Source: Neobacillus ginsengisoli (GTDB taxonomy: Bacteria; Bacillota; Bacilli; Bacillales_B; DSM-18226). Taken from it: a DNA stretch of 64,000 nt. Shown piece by piece: positions 33,747-42,337 of the stretch (positions are counted from its first letter, which is position 1; every line of letters begins with the position of its first letter). The position numbers and the translations under genes were made by a program. The notes beneath the pieces are model-generated. The model was not told the DNA's origin. It searched no databases and saw only the letters and a program-made list of their open reading frames with translations. The stretch lies in NCBI RefSeq assembly GCF_030813055.1, contig NZ_JAUSTW010000004.1, positions 434,001 to 498,000 on the forward strand, in the 5' to 3' direction.

Positions 33747-34202
33747 ATGCAAGCACATGAAGTTATGATTAACCAGGTGCATAAAGTTAAAGAAACTGAC
33801 ACGGTACGATCTGTTATTGAAAAATTCATAAACTATCGAATTAGCGGACTTCCTGTAGTAAACGACAGAAATGAAATTGTCGGTTTTGTAAGTGATGGGG
33901 ATATCTTACGTTTTATCGGCAAGAACGAGGATCGTGTGGTCGATTCTTTCTACTTTGCATTTGTAATCAAGGGTGATGATGAAGAATTTGAAGATAGAGA
34001 AAAAAGATTGCTCGATTTAAATGTTCTCGAAATCGCCAAGAAAAAGGTCTATAAAGTTTCATGGGATGAAGAAATGGAGAACATTGCTGCTATTTTAGGA
34101 AAAAAACAAATTAAAAAAGTTCCCGTTGAACGTAATGGGGTATTGGTTGGAATCATCAGCCGCGGAGATGTGATAAGGAACTCTTTTAAAGAGATATTAT
34201 AA
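33747..34202 (+). CDS. CBS-domain pair protein
   Basis: A 151-residue protein made only of two CBS domains (about residues 1-60, with YRISGLPVVNDRNEIVGFVS, and 90-150, with KKVPVERNGVLVGIISRGD). Such pairs bind adenosine nucleotides and act as regulatory modules. It begins the operon and is 34 bp before the exporter gene, behind a strong promoter, which hints that it senses nucleotide or energy state in connection with the exporter. No catalytic domain is fused. Confidence 0.9.
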   Translation: MQAHEVMINQVHKVKETDTVRSVIEKFINYRISGLPVVNDRNEIVGFVSDGDILRFIGKNEDRVVDSFYFAFVIKGDDEEFEDREKRLLDLNVLEIAKKKVYKVSWDEEMENIAAILGKKQIKKVPVERNGVLVGIISRGDVIRNSFKEIL

Positions 34203-34236
34203 TAAATTTTTATAAAACGAACAAAGGGGAATGAGA

Positions 34237-35481
34237 ATGTCATCGACACCACAATCTGTGGCAACATCGTCATCAAAAACAGCTTCGTCTTCAGAAGAAA
34301 AAAAAGGTTTATTAAGTCAACCCAGATCTGTCTGGGCCGTCTTTTTCGCGTGTATCATTGCTTTCATGGGTCTTGGCCTGGTAGACCCCATTTTACCGGC
34401 TATAGCGAAACAATTGCATGCCACACCCAGTCAAGTAAGCCTGCTTTTCACCAGCTATAATGCTGTAATGGCAGTTGCAATGCTCATTACAGGTGCAATT
34501 TCGTCAAGGCTCGGCATCAAGTGGACATTGCTAACCGGTATCATTATTATTGCATTATTTTCGGCATTAGGAGGATTTTCTAACAGTATTTGGTCTCTCG
34601 TAGGCCTTCGCGGCGGATGGGGTCTCGGAAACGCACTCTTCGTTGCAACTTCCTTAGCCGCAATTGTATCACTTTCCAATAGCGGTACCGCAAAAGCTAT
34701 CATACTTTATGAGGCGGCAATTGGATTGGGGATTTCAGTTGGCCCTCTGCTTGGCGGCTGGCTGGGAGGTATGTCGTGGAGAGGACCATTCCTTGGAGTT
34801 GCGACTTTAATGGTAGTTGCCTTTATTGGTTTAATTACATTAATGCCGAAAGCCAACAAAAAAAATACTCTAAAAGCTAAAACATCTTTACTTGACCCGT
34901 TTCGGGCTTTAAAGCATCGTTCCCTGCTCGTTTTCGGGATTACGGCTTCACTCTACAACTTTGGATTTTTCACCTTACTGGCATACGCCCCATTTGTAAT
35001 GGGATTAGATGAACACGGACTGGGTTTTGTCTTCCTCGGTTGGGGTATATTACTGGCGATAACATCCGTTTTCATGGCTCCAAAACTTCAACAAAGGTTT
35101 GGAACGATAAAATCTATGTCCGTAATGCTGTTCTTATTTGCACTTCTTCTACTTGTTATGGGGATCTGGACATCAACACAATGGGTAATTATTGCTGCAG
35201 TTATTTTAGCAGGTGCCATGTTAGGGAATAATAATACATTGATTACAACAGCAGTTATGAATGCTGCCCCTGTTGAACGCTCAACCGCTTCAGCCGCTTA
35301 CAGCTTCCTTCGGTTCATCGGTGGTGCTATTGCTCCATATCTTGCAGGAAAATTGGCAGAGTGGTACAATCCACAAGTTCCATTCATTGTCGGAGCCGGA
35401 TTTGTATTTGTCTCTGTTTTGTTTATCTGGATCAATTACAAGCATGTAAATCATGTCGATCATGCTGGATCAGGGCATTGA
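34237..35481 (+). CDS. MFS transporter, DHA1-type multidrug exporter
   Basis: A 414-residue 12-segment major-facilitator protein with a Ser/Thr-rich N-terminal tail of about 30 residues. The A-motif region between TM2 and TM3 (GAISSRLGIKWTLL) and the TM5 motif C (EAAIGLGISVGPLLGGWLGG, about residues 164-183) mark it as a drug:proton antiporter of the DHA1 type. It is controlled with the CBS gene by the promoter at 33669 and probably by MarR. ATG 34237 is preferred over 34231, which touches the GGGG ribosome site. Ends with a short His-rich tail. Confidence 0.9.
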   Translation: MSSTPQSVATSSSKTASSSEEKKGLLSQPRSVWAVFFACIIAFMGLGLVDPILPAIAKQLHATPSQVSLLFTSYNAVMAVAMLITGAISSRLGIKWTLLTGIIIIALFSALGGFSNSIWSLVGLRGGWGLGNALFVATSLAAIVSLSNSGTAKAIILYEAAIGLGISVGPLLGGWLGGMSWRGPFLGVATLMVVAFIGLITLMPKANKKNTLKAKTSLLDPFRALKHRSLLVFGITASLYNFGFFTLLAYAPFVMGLDEHGLGFVFLGWGILLAITSVFMAPKLQQRFGTIKSMSVMLFLFALLLLVMGIWTSTQWVIIAAVILAGAMLGNNNTLITTAVMNAAPVERSTASAAYSFLRFIGGAIAPYLAGKLAEWYNPQVPFIVGAGFVFVSVLFIWINYKHVNHVDHAGSGH

Positions 35482-35511
35482 TTTTAAGTGGAGATTTGTC
35501 AATTGGTAACA

Positions 35512-35557
35512 AACAAATAACCGCACAAGTGATTAGTTCACTGTGCGGTTATTTGTT
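35512..35557 (+). terminator. Terminator hairpin after the MFS gene
   Basis: AACAAATAACCGCACA (35512-35527) pairs perfectly with TGTGCGGTTATTTGTT (35542-35557), a 16-bp stem. Confidence 0.88.
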
Positions 35558-35581
35558 ATCCTCTTAAAAAAAATGAGAAAA

Positions 35582-35609
35582 GAAGCCGGTTTTCGTTTCA
35601 ACCGGCTTC
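35582..35609 (-). terminator. Intrinsic terminator of tetR
   Basis: GAAGCCGGTT (35582-35591) and AACCGGCTTC (35600-35609) form a 10-bp stem; on the minus strand TTTTCTCATTTTTTTT follows. Confidence 0.92.
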
Positions 35610-35624
35610 CTTTCAATCATTTTA

Positions 35625-36236
35625 TTAAACTAAAATATATTTCAAAACCATTTCTTCCGTTACACTAAAATGTTCTTTGTAGGCATAATCTTCCCATAGG
35701 ACCGAATAGTGAAGACAAATACCATCAATCATTGACCAAAATAGGCTGGCGACGATATCCACTTGGACTTCTGGTTTAAATTCACCGTCAGTCTTTCCTT
35801 GTTCAATAATTCCTGCTAAAAAATCGCGGAATTGACTTTTATATCTGGTGTTCATAAATTCCCGTAAGTATTCTTGCCTGGAAGAATAAATCCAAAACTC
35901 CAAATGAACACGGATAAAACTCCGCCACTCTTCAGTTAATGCTGCTTCCCGATAGATTCGAAAAAATTCTTTTACTTTTTCTTTGGCGGTGGGGATTTGT
36001 TTAAACCGGTTACTTAGATGTTCAAGTGTGTTCTTACTGCGCTCATCCATTAAAGAAATATATAGTTCTTCTTTACTTTTAAAATAGTTATAAATTAATC
36101 CTTTGCTCATATTTGAATAAGCGACGATATCATCCATTGTCGTTAAATGATATCCTTTTTCCCCAAAGCATTTCAAAGCACTTTCCATGATCGTTACTCT
36201 TTTGCGCTCTTTATATTCTTCTGAAACCTTAGGCAT
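35625..36236 (-). CDS. TetR-family transcriptional regulator
   Basis: A 203-residue TetR-type repressor: N-terminal helix-turn-helix (AYSNMSKGLIYNYFKSKEEL near residues 37-56, after ESALKCFGEKGYHLTTMDDI) and a helical ligand-binding domain with FRDFLAGIIEQGKTDGEFKP. An inverted repeat lies 32 bp before its start, and nearly the same sequence lies before the adjacent lipoprotein gene on the same strand, so both are probably its targets. ATG 36236 follows AGGAG by 8 nt. Confidence 0.92.
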   Translation of the reverse strand: MPKVSEEYKERKRVTIMESALKCFGEKGYHLTTMDDIVAYSNMSKGLIYNYFKSKEELYISLMDERSKNTLEHLSNRFKQIPTAKEKVKEFFRIYREAALTEEWRSFIRVHLEFWIYSSRQEYLREFMNTRYKSQFRDFLAGIIEQGKTDGEFKPEVQVDIVASLFWSMIDGICLHYSVLWEDYAYKEHFSVTEEMVLKYILV

Positions 36237-36267
36237 CAAAACAGCTCCTCTTAGGTAAATACAGACT

Positions 36268-36286
36268 AAACTGACTATTTAGTTTA
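36268..36286 (-). promoter_or_regulatory. Putative TetR operator 1 (before tetR)
   Basis: AAACTGACTATTTAGTTTA lies within the inverted repeat CTAAACT-N8-AGTTTAG. It matches operator 2 (36892-36910) in 17 of 19 positions. Confidence 0.75.
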
Positions 36287-36361
36287 GCAAAATTTCATAT
36301 GTTCATCAAGAGCTGCTGTTCATATAAACCATACTGGAGCATACACTCAAGCTGTTTTCGA

Positions 36362-36865
36362 TTAATTTACTGCATTACTTAAATTGGGTTTACCTAATTT
36401 TCCTTCTTTAAACACCTTTCCAAGTTTTTCTTCGCCCTGTGCAAACGTTGCATTCGCTTTATCAAGAGATGGTGTATCCTTTTTTAGCTCCTCTGCAATG
36501 GCTTGATAGGAATCAGCAAAATCTTTAATCGCCGCTCCAATTTCCGTTTTTTGATTTTTTAGGTCACTTGGAATTTGAATTTGATTGAGTTGTTCGGAAA
36601 CAGCAGCTGCTGCCAGACTAGCTTTGGCCTTCATTTCAGGAGTCGGTTGATCTTTTGATTCGTATACATTAAGGTCAGCATCTTTTTCATTGATTTTGTT
36701 TGAGAGATCCATAAAGAACTTAACCAGTGGCCGCTTTAAATCGGTTTGTACAGCAGCGGAAGCATCTTTTCTCTCCTTCTTTTCTGAATTTCCTTGACTG
36801 GTTGAACAAGCAGTTAACCCAATAGCCAAAGTTACAAATGGAATTAAAATCATATTTTTTCTCAT
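36362..36865 (-). CDS. Lipoprotein of unknown function, probable TetR target
   Basis: A 167-residue exported lipoprotein: signal peptide with lipobox LTAC (Cys near residue 20), then a polar linker and a helical domain (about residues 45-155) with repeated amphipathic helices (LASLAAAAVSEQLNQIQ-like segments, KDFADSYQAIAEELKKD). No catalytic motif. The start lies 27 bp after a copy of the putative TetR operator. Located directly upstream of tetR on the same strand, 125 bp apart. Confidence 0.8.
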   Translation of the reverse strand: MRKNMILIPFVTLAIGLTACSTSQGNSEKKERKDASAAVQTDLKRPLVKFFMDLSNKINEKDADLNVYESKDQPTPEMKAKASLAAAAVSEQLNQIQIPSDLKNQKTEIGAAIKDFADSYQAIAEELKKDTPSLDKANATFAQGEEKLGKVFKEGKLGKPNLSNAVN

Positions 36866-36891
36866 TTTTATTCCCCCATTTTCTTTTAAAA

Positions 36892-36910
36892 AAACTGACT
36901 AGATAGTTTA
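36892..36910 (-). promoter_or_regulatory. Putative TetR operator 2 (before the lipoprotein gene)
   Basis: AAACTGACTAGATAGTTTA, an AAACT-N8-AGTTT inverted repeat nearly identical to operator 1. Confidence 0.75.
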
Positions 36911-36984
36911 TATGAAAATTATAGCCTCTAATTTTTAAAATGTAAAGTTAAATAATTCATATTTTTGTTTATTGATTATTGTTT

Positions 36985-37019
36985 AACACAAAAAAGCGAA
37001 CCGTGCCGGGCACGGTTCG
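36985..37019 (-). terminator. Intrinsic terminator of the small membrane protein gene
   Basis: CGAACCGTG and CACGGTTCG (36997-37005 and 37011-37019) form the stem around CCGGG; on the minus strand CTTTTTTGTG follows. Confidence 0.9.
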
Positions 37020-37111
37020 ATAAAAGCCAAGTTCTACAATTTGATCGCGGCTTCATTTATACTTTGAAAGCATTTTAAGTGAATGGTATAGTCATAATTT
37101 TGATACTTTAT

Positions 37112-37309
37112 CTAACTAAATATTTGAATAAGTAAAACAATGACACCAATTATTATCGCTAACCATGCTAGAACCTTTTGAGGGCTAGCCAAGCTTATTA
37201 ATCCTAGAACCACAGCAATAATACCTAGCCATATAGGGGCAAAGAAAAATCCAACTACACCTACAACGATCCCTAACCAGCCAAGTAATTTACCTGTCAT
37301 ATCGCTCAT
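37112..37309 (-). CDS. Small membrane protein (65 aa)
   Basis: A 65-residue protein that is almost wholly hydrophobic, with two or three membrane segments (about residues 7-23, 25-42, 47-64). Conserved small proteins of this type occur in Bacillus without assigned role. ATG 37309 has AAGGAG 9 nt upstream and a good terminator follows, so the gene is probably real. A 28-codon frame lies just upstream. Confidence 0.7.
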   Translation of the reverse strand: MSDMTGKLLGWLGIVVGVVGFFFAPIWLGIIAVVLGLISLASPQKVLAWLAIIIGVIVLLIQIFS

Positions 37310-37329
37310 TCTTAACAGCTCCTTATTGT

Positions 37330-37416
37330 TCAGTTTAGAAACTGCACCGAAACCTTCAGAATCAAATTAACCCTACCACTATAATGAAAATGAATGCATG
37401 GGAAATTATAATTCAT
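37330..37416 (-). CDS. Possible leader peptide (28 aa)
   Basis: A 28-codon frame (MNYNFPCIHFHYSGRVNLIL then KVSVQFLN) begins at ATG 37416, 4 nt after a perfect AGGAGGTG ribosome site, and ends 20 bp before the small membrane protein gene. The strong ribosome site argues for translation; there is no homology I can recall. It could be a leader peptide, a relic or chance. Confidence 0.35.
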   Translation of the reverse strand: MNYNFPCIHFHYSGRVNLILKVSVQFLN

Positions 37417-37710
37417 TGAACACCTCCTTGTATCCTCAGGAAATAATAAACCTGCATTGATATTTCCTGTATACAATTTTTTAATGCTCACAATATATCC
37501 TATGCAGAGTTTCAAAAGAATAACACAATCAGTAAGGTCTTGAATGAACATTTGTTAAATTAATGTAGTATTTTGATGACATATTTTTAAATAAGCAATA
37601 TTTACTACCGAACGACTAAAATTTTATCATTTATTTTCTCCGCACTAGCCTAGACCGATTTTGTAAACTTGGCATAAGGTAAACTAACCCATTTGAAAGG
37701 TGGTGTAATT

Positions 37711-37845
37711 ATGTACGGTTATGGTGGTTTTGGAGGCTGTTGCGGTTATGGTTACGGCGGTTATGGCGCCGGTTGTGGAGGGTTTGCTTTAATCATTGTA
37801 CTATTCATTCTATTGATCATTATCGGCTCGGTAATTTGTTTCTAA
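37711..37845 (+). CDS. yjcZ: YjcZ-family sporulation peptide (44 aa)
   Basis: A 44-codon gene: [20 protein letters not shown], followed by [20 protein letters not shown] and VICF. This is the Gly/Tyr-rich head and single C-terminal membrane segment of the YjcZ/SscA group of small Bacillus proteins, which are linked to spore assembly. AAAGGTGGTG lies 5 nt before the ATG. Too short for ordinary gene-finding, but the match is clear. Confidence 0.92.
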   Translation: MYGYGGFGGCCGYGYGGYGAGCGGFALIIVLFILLIIIGSVICF

Positions 37846-37935
37846 TTCAAATTAACAAGCCATACCCTAGATTTCCTAATTAATTTACTACCGGGCTAGT
37901 CTCATGCTCAAATTAGTAGTACACCTATAAAGGAC

Positions 37936-37960
37936 GCTGGGGCAGAAATTCTGTCCCAGC
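37936..37960. terminator. GC-rich hairpin after yjcZ
   Basis: GCTGGGGCAG (37936-37945) pairs with CTGTCCCAGC (37951-37960) with one G-T pair. AAAATATT follows, so the T tract is poor on the plus strand. Possible terminator of yjcZ. Confidence 0.6.
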
Positions 37961-38108
37961 AAAATATTAATCCGGAACCCAATCTTTTTCGCTCTTTAAG
38001 ATGCCTTATTGTTTTTTTAATTTTTCTATTTCTGTATTAATAAAAAACTAGCGCCATTCTCCACTTTGATAAAGATATTCTTAATCTAATAAGAGAGACA
38101 TATAATAA

Positions 38109-38705
38109 TTGAAAAAGATAAACAGACAGGTGATGGGTATTTTTCAAAAATTAATCGCTACTCTCGTTGGCAGCTTATTGTTAGGAATCGGAATTAATGG
38201 GTTTTTAATACCGAATCATTTAATAGACGGCGGTATAATCGGAATAGCTCTAATTCTTCACTATTTCTTCGAATTTCAAACAGGAATGATTATGCTGTTA
38301 TTAAGTCTACCTATATGCATCTTTGCCTCTATAAATGAACGAGGGTATTTTTTTAGCAGCATTCAGGGACTCTTAATCTCTTCATTATTTATTGACTTAC
38401 TTTCTCCACTAAGAACACAATTTTCAGTTTCCCACTTAATGGGGGCTTTAATTGGAGGAACTTTAATTGGAACAGGAGTAGCGCTTATGCTTCAATATGA
38501 GACAAGCACCGGGGGAACTGACTTGCTCGCCAAAATAATTTCAAAGGCTATTTCATTAGATATAGCACTTGTAATCATAATGATCGATGGACTGATAGTT
38601 GTGGCTGGATTTGCTGTATTGGAGCTACAGAGCTTTTTATATTCTTGTATTGCAATAGTTATTATAGGTCTAACAACCTCCCTTCTAGGAAAAGCATTAA
38701 AATAA
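38109..38705 (+). CDS. YitT-family membrane protein, short form
   Basis: A 198-residue membrane protein with 5-6 segments. GINGFLIPNHLIDGGIIGIA near residues 27-46 and the TSTGGTDLLAKII segment near 138-150 are typical of the YitT/DUF161 family. The usual C-terminal soluble DUF2179 domain of about 80 residues is absent; the protein ends right after the last membrane segment. Start is probably TTG at 38109; the ribosome site is weak. Function unknown. Confidence 0.82.
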   Translation: MKKINRQVMGIFQKLIATLVGSLLLGIGINGFLIPNHLIDGGIIGIALILHYFFEFQTGMIMLLLSLPICIFASINERGYFFSSIQGLLISSLFIDLLSPLRTQFSVSHLMGALIGGTLIGTGVALMLQYETSTGGTDLLAKIISKAISLDIALVIIMIDGLIVVAGFAVLELQSFLYSCIAIVIIGLTTSLLGKALK

Positions 38706-38714
38706 TTGAGATTC

Positions 38715-38739
38715 AAAAAGAGCTGCCACAAGACAGCTC
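38715..38739 (-). terminator. Intrinsic terminator of htpG
   Basis: GAGCTG (38720-38725) and CAGCTC (38734-38739) pair; on the minus strand TTTTTGAATC follows the stem. Also between convergent yitT and htpG. Confidence 0.8.
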
Positions 38740-38765
38740 CTATTTATTTCACTATACACTTTATT

Positions 38766-40646
38766 CTACACCATTATTTTACAGATATTATTAGTAAACT
38801 CGACAGGGTCTTGGATTGGCAAACCTTCAATCAGAAGTGCTTGATTATACAATAGGTTTGTATATAGATTTAATTTGTTTTTATCATTCTCAAAAGAATC
38901 TTTTAACGATTGGAATACCTCATGATTGATATTAATCTCTAACACTTTATCAGCCTTAATATTTTGGTTGCCCGGCATAGCTTTCAGTATTTTTTCCATT
39001 TCAATGGTTACTTCGCCATCAGTCGTTAAACATACAGGATGGGACTTTAATCTTTTTGACACTCTGACATCTTTAACTTTGTCTGAAAGAATCCCTTTCA
39101 TATATTCAAAGAGGTCTTTGTTTTCAGTCACTTCGGAAGCAGTATCATTTTGCTTTTCATCAGCTTCAATCCCTAAATCACCGCTTGATACAGACTTGAA
39201 TTCCTTATCTTTATATGTCATTAACATTCTTATAGCGAATTCATCGATTTCATCTGTGAAATATAAAATTTCATAACCTTTTTCTGATACTAATTCTGTT
39301 TGTGGCAGCTTATCAATTCGGTCATATGATTCGCCGGATGCATAATAAATATATTTTTGCTCCTCTGGCATTCTTGAAACATATTCGTCAAAGCTAACCA
39401 TCTTCTTCTCTTTAGAAGAATAGAACATTAATAAGCCCTGTAATTCTTCTTTATGCATTCCGTAGTCACTATAAACGCCATATTTTAACTGTCTGCCAAA
39501 GGACTTATAGAATTCCTCGTACTTTTCTCTTTCATTTTTCAACAAATTTTCCAGTTCGCTTTTGATTTTTTTGTTAATATTTTTAGCGATTAATTTCAAT
39601 TGACGATCATGCTGCAGCATTTCTCTTGAAATGTTAAGCGATAAATCCTCCGAGTCGACCATACCTTTTACAAAGCTAAAATAGTCAGGAAGTAAGTCAG
39701 AGCATTTGTTCATAATTAATACACCATTGGAATATAGCTCTAATCCTTTTTCATATTCCTGTGAATAATAATCAAAAGGTATTTTTTCCGGGATATAAAG
39801 AATCGCATTATATCTTACGGCACCATCAACGCTGATATGGATATGTTTAATCGGTTCGTCAAAACCGTAACGTTTTTCCGCATAAAAATTGTTATAATCT
39901 TCCGGAGTTAGCTCACTTTTATTCTTTCTCCAAATTGGAACCATGCTATTAATGATCTGTTCTTCCTGATTTTCCTCGTATTCGTTTTCGCTGCCTTCTT
40001 TAAGTCTTCTTTTGATAACATCCATTTTAATTGGGTAGCGAATGAAGTCAGAGTATTTTTTAATAATCCCTTTCAAGCGATATTCATCTAAATATTCATC
40101 ATAATTCTCTTCTTCTGTGTTCTCTTTGATTTTCAGAATGATTTCCGTTCCTACTGAATCTTTCTCAGATGGGACAATTGTGTATCCATCAGCTCCCATG
40201 GATTCCCACTTGTAAGCATCTTCACTGCCTAAGGATTTACTGATAACAGTCACAACATCAGCTACCATAAAAGCTGCGTAAAAACCGACCCCAAATTGAC
40301 CGATGATTTCATGTCCATCCTTTAGCTCATTCTCATTCTTGAATGCTAATGAACCACTTTTAGCAATCGTTCCAAGATTATTCTCAAGTTCATCTTTGCT
40401 CATACCAATCCCGGTGTCGGTGATTTTTAATGCTCTGTTTTCCTTGTCAACCTCCACTTTTATGTAGTAACTATCTTTATCAAAACTTAAAGAGTCATCA
40501 GATAATGCTTTATAATATAGTTTGTCAATGGCATCACTGGCATTGGAAATTAACTCTCTTAAGAATATTTCCCGATGCGTATAAATTGAGTTAATCATCA
40601 TGTCTAATAATCTTTTTGATTCGGCTTTAAACTGTTTTGTTTCCAT
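38766..40646 (-). CDS. htpG: Molecular chaperone HtpG (Hsp90)
   Basis: A 626-residue Hsp90 chaperone. The ATP-binding GHKL domain shows [14 protein letters not shown] near residues 27-40, DTGIGM near 78-83 and [13 protein letters not shown] near 113-125; middle and C-terminal dimerisation domains follow, without the charged linker of eukaryotic Hsp90. ATG 40646 (METKQF) has AAAGGAGAG upstream and replaces the longer frame start. A perfect CIRCE element lies 92 bp upstream, so HrcA control is expected. Confidence 0.96.
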   Translation of the reverse strand: METKQFKAESKRLLDMMINSIYTHREIFLRELISNASDAIDKLYYKALSDDSLSFDKDSYYIKVEVDKENRALKITDTGIGMSKDELENNLGTIAKSGSLAFKNENELKDGHEIIGQFGVGFYAAFMVADVVTVISKSLGSEDAYKWESMGADGYTIVPSEKDSVGTEIILKIKENTEEENYDEYLDEYRLKGIIKKYSDFIRYPIKMDVIKRRLKEGSENEYEENQEEQIINSMVPIWRKNKSELTPEDYNNFYAEKRYGFDEPIKHIHISVDGAVRYNAILYIPEKIPFDYYSQEYEKGLELYSNGVLIMNKCSDLLPDYFSFVKGMVDSEDLSLNISREMLQHDRQLKLIAKNINKKIKSELENLLKNEREKYEEFYKSFGRQLKYGVYSDYGMHKEELQGLLMFYSSKEKKMVSFDEYVSRMPEEQKYIYYASGESYDRIDKLPQTELVSEKGYEILYFTDEIDEFAIRMLMTYKDKEFKSVSSGDLGIEADEKQNDTASEVTENKDLFEYMKGILSDKVKDVRVSKRLKSHPVCLTTDGEVTIEMEKILKAMPGNQNIKADKVLEININHEVFQSLKDSFENDKNKLNLYTNLLYNQALLIEGLPIQDPVEFTNNICKIMV

Positions 40647-40737
40647 AAAAATCTCTCCTTTCAATCTAAAACAACATTACATAGGATTACAGAAAATATA
40701 ACGTTAAAGATGTTTCTAATATTACTTAATGCAGAGA

Positions 40738-40764
40738 TTAGCACTCGATAGATTTGAGTGCTAA
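40738..40764. promoter_or_regulatory. CIRCE element (HrcA operator) upstream of htpG
   Basis: TTAGCACTC-N9-GAGTGCTAA, a perfect match to the CIRCE consensus, just downstream of the putative htpG -10 element. HrcA bound here would repress htpG until heat shock. Confidence 0.96.
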
Positions 40765-40773
40765 CAATATCTT

Positions 40774-40802
40774 AAATAACATATAAAGTAGTTTCTCGTC
40801 AA
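40774..40802 (-). promoter_or_regulatory. Putative sigma-A promoter of htpG
   Basis: On the minus strand TTGACG (40797-40802), 17-bp spacer, TTATTT (40774-40779). Transcription would start at the edge of the CIRCE element. Confidence 0.6.
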
Positions 40803-40910
40803 TACCTAACAGACCTTTATTACAGTTTAAATATTTATTTGCTGGAAATTAGGAGATTCACAAATTATATGATACACTTTGCTTACCATTTGATTTACTG
40901 TTTTCATGTT

Positions 40911-40939
40911 CCCTACTCATTCGTGAGTAGGGTTTTTTT
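40911..40939 (+). terminator. Plus-strand terminator with no plus-strand gene before it
   Basis: CCCTACTCA (40911-40919) pairs perfectly with TGAGTAGGG (40924-40932) around a 4-nt loop, followed by seven T. The region before it on this strand holds only the htpG control region. Confidence 0.85.
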
Positions 40940-40957
40940 GTGTTTTGTAAATAAAAA

Positions 40958-40980
40958 ACAGACTCCAAAAAAGAGTCTGT
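40958..40980 (-). terminator. Intrinsic terminator of the second cold-shock gene
   Basis: ACAGACTC (40958-40965) and GAGTCTGT (40973-40980) pair; on the minus strand TTTTTATTT follows. Confidence 0.93.
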
Positions 40981-40999
40981 CAATTTTCGAACATATAAT

Positions 41000-41200
41000 T
41001 TAAGCTTTACGAACGTTAGCAGCTTGTGCTCCGCGTTGACCTTGCTCAACGTCAAAAGTCACTTCTTGGCCTTCTTCTAATGTTTTGTACCCTTCGCCTT
41101 GAATCGCTGAGAAATGAACGAATACGTCCTCTCCACCTTCACGTTCGATGAATCCGAAGCCTTTTTCGCCGTTAAACCATTTTACTTTACCTTTTTCCAT
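41000..41200 (-). CDS. Cold-shock protein (CspA/CspB family), second copy
   Basis: A 66-residue cold-shock domain protein with RNP1 KGFGFI and RNP2 DVFVHF. It binds single-stranded RNA and DNA and acts as an RNA chaperone or antiterminator. It differs from the copy at 11488-11688 mainly in a more acidic start ([19 protein letters not shown]) and tail. AGGAGGC lies before the ATG, and a long AT-rich region of about 300 bp precedes it, where a cold-shock leader may lie. Confidence 0.95.
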   Translation of the reverse strand: MEKGKVKWFNGEKGFGFIEREGGEDVFVHFSAIQGEGYKTLEEGQEVTFDVEQGQRGAQAANVRKA

Positions 41201-41496
41201 GTTTGTTGCCTCCTAATGTGTTAACACACATATATTTCTATCCTTGCTCTCAGTGATCATCAAGACGAAAAGTTGATACTTATACTATCCTTTACACCGA
41301 ACAAAAATAATTCTACATTAGAATAGCATTATCTGAATGTGTTTGCAAGAATGCTTAATAGTAAGTTGAATTTCCCTTTAACATGTTTTTTCCATAATAC
41401 TAAAAAAGGATTTGACATTGTGGAAAATCCGATATAAAACAAGATTAATAAGCCGCTCATGAAAATAAAATATCATTAAATAAGGGAGACTGAGTT

Positions 41497-41994
41497 ATGA
41501 CAATTTATCCTTTTCAAGTAAAAACGATAGATGGAGAAGAAATCTCTCTCAGACAATTTGCAGGAAAAGTTCTGCTCATTGTTAATACTGCCAGCAAATG
41601 TGGCTTTACACCTCAATATAAGGACCTTCAAGAACTTTATGAATCCCATAAGGAAAAAGGGCTTGAGATTCTGGGATTTCCTTGCAATCAATTTATGAGT
41701 CAAGAACCGGGAAATGAAGAAGATATTAAAACGTTTTGTGAATTAAATTACGGTGTAACCTTCCCGATGTTTGCCAAAGTGGATGTTAACGGAGTCTATG
41801 CCCATCCTTTATTTGTCTATCTTCGGAAGCAAACACCCGGTTTATTAGGCTTTAACACGATAAAATGGAATTTTACCAAGTTTTTAGTTGATTCAAAAGG
41901 GAATGTCGTTAAACGGTACAGTCCTACTACGAAACCATATGAAATTTTGAAAGATATTGAGGCTTTACTGGATGTGACAAACCCAATTAAATAA
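41497..41994 (+). CDS. bsaA: Glutathione peroxidase family protein (thioredoxin-dependent type)
   Basis: A 165-residue thiol peroxidase. The peroxidatic Cys is in NTASKCGFTPQY near residue 36; LGFPCNQF near 67-74 provides the conserved Gln (and a possible resolving Cys), and the WNFTKFLV motif near 130 completes the catalytic set. It uses Cys, not selenocysteine, although selB is present in this genome. Bacillus homologues (BsaA) use thioredoxin or bacillithiol. ATG has AAGGGAG upstream; followed by a strong terminator. Confidence 0.93.
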   Translation: MTIYPFQVKTIDGEEISLRQFAGKVLLIVNTASKCGFTPQYKDLQELYESHKEKGLEILGFPCNQFMSQEPGNEEDIKTFCELNYGVTFPMFAKVDVNGVYAHPLFVYLRKQTPGLLGFNTIKWNFTKFLVDSKGNVVKRYSPTTKPYEILKDIEALLDVTNPIK

Positions 41995-41995
41995 A

Positions 41996-42029
41996 AAGAA
42001 GAGCATTCTGAATAAGGAATGCTCTTCTT
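41996..42029 (+). terminator. Intrinsic terminator of the glutathione peroxidase gene
   Basis: AAGAAGAGCATTC pairs with GAATGCTCTTCTT, followed by TTTA. Confidence 0.95.
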
Positions 42030-42337
42030 TTTATTTAATTGGAAAATTAAGATCTTTTATATTGGTTAATGCCAGTTAATGAGAAAAGTTAAGGATTGAG
42101 ATAAAATTTAAGAAAATGTTAAGGTTCTAATTCTACAATATAAAAGTTCATTCACCTATTAAGAATTTTTAAGCCTGAATGGCTTTAATAACGAGTTAAA
42201 ATCAATACATTTGGTGTTTAAATCACAATTTGAAATAGTTTTAATTAGTAATAATCCAGTATTTTAGAAAAACATCATTTAATTTGAAAAGCAAAACTAA
42301 ACATATAAAACATATATATTAAGAATGGGGATTTAAA
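42030..42337. other. AT-rich region upstream of tagD
   Basis: About 300 bp with no open frame or strong hairpin. TTAAG recurs several times on the plus strand between 42045 and 42175, which could be regulatory, but I cannot assign it to a known box. The tagD promoter should lie in the last 100 bp. Confidence 0.4.

Noticed and set aside
41497..41994. Glutathione peroxidase as a selenoprotein
   Set aside because: The active-site position is a normal TGC/TGT Cys codon (TGT in AAATGTGGC), not an in-frame TGA.
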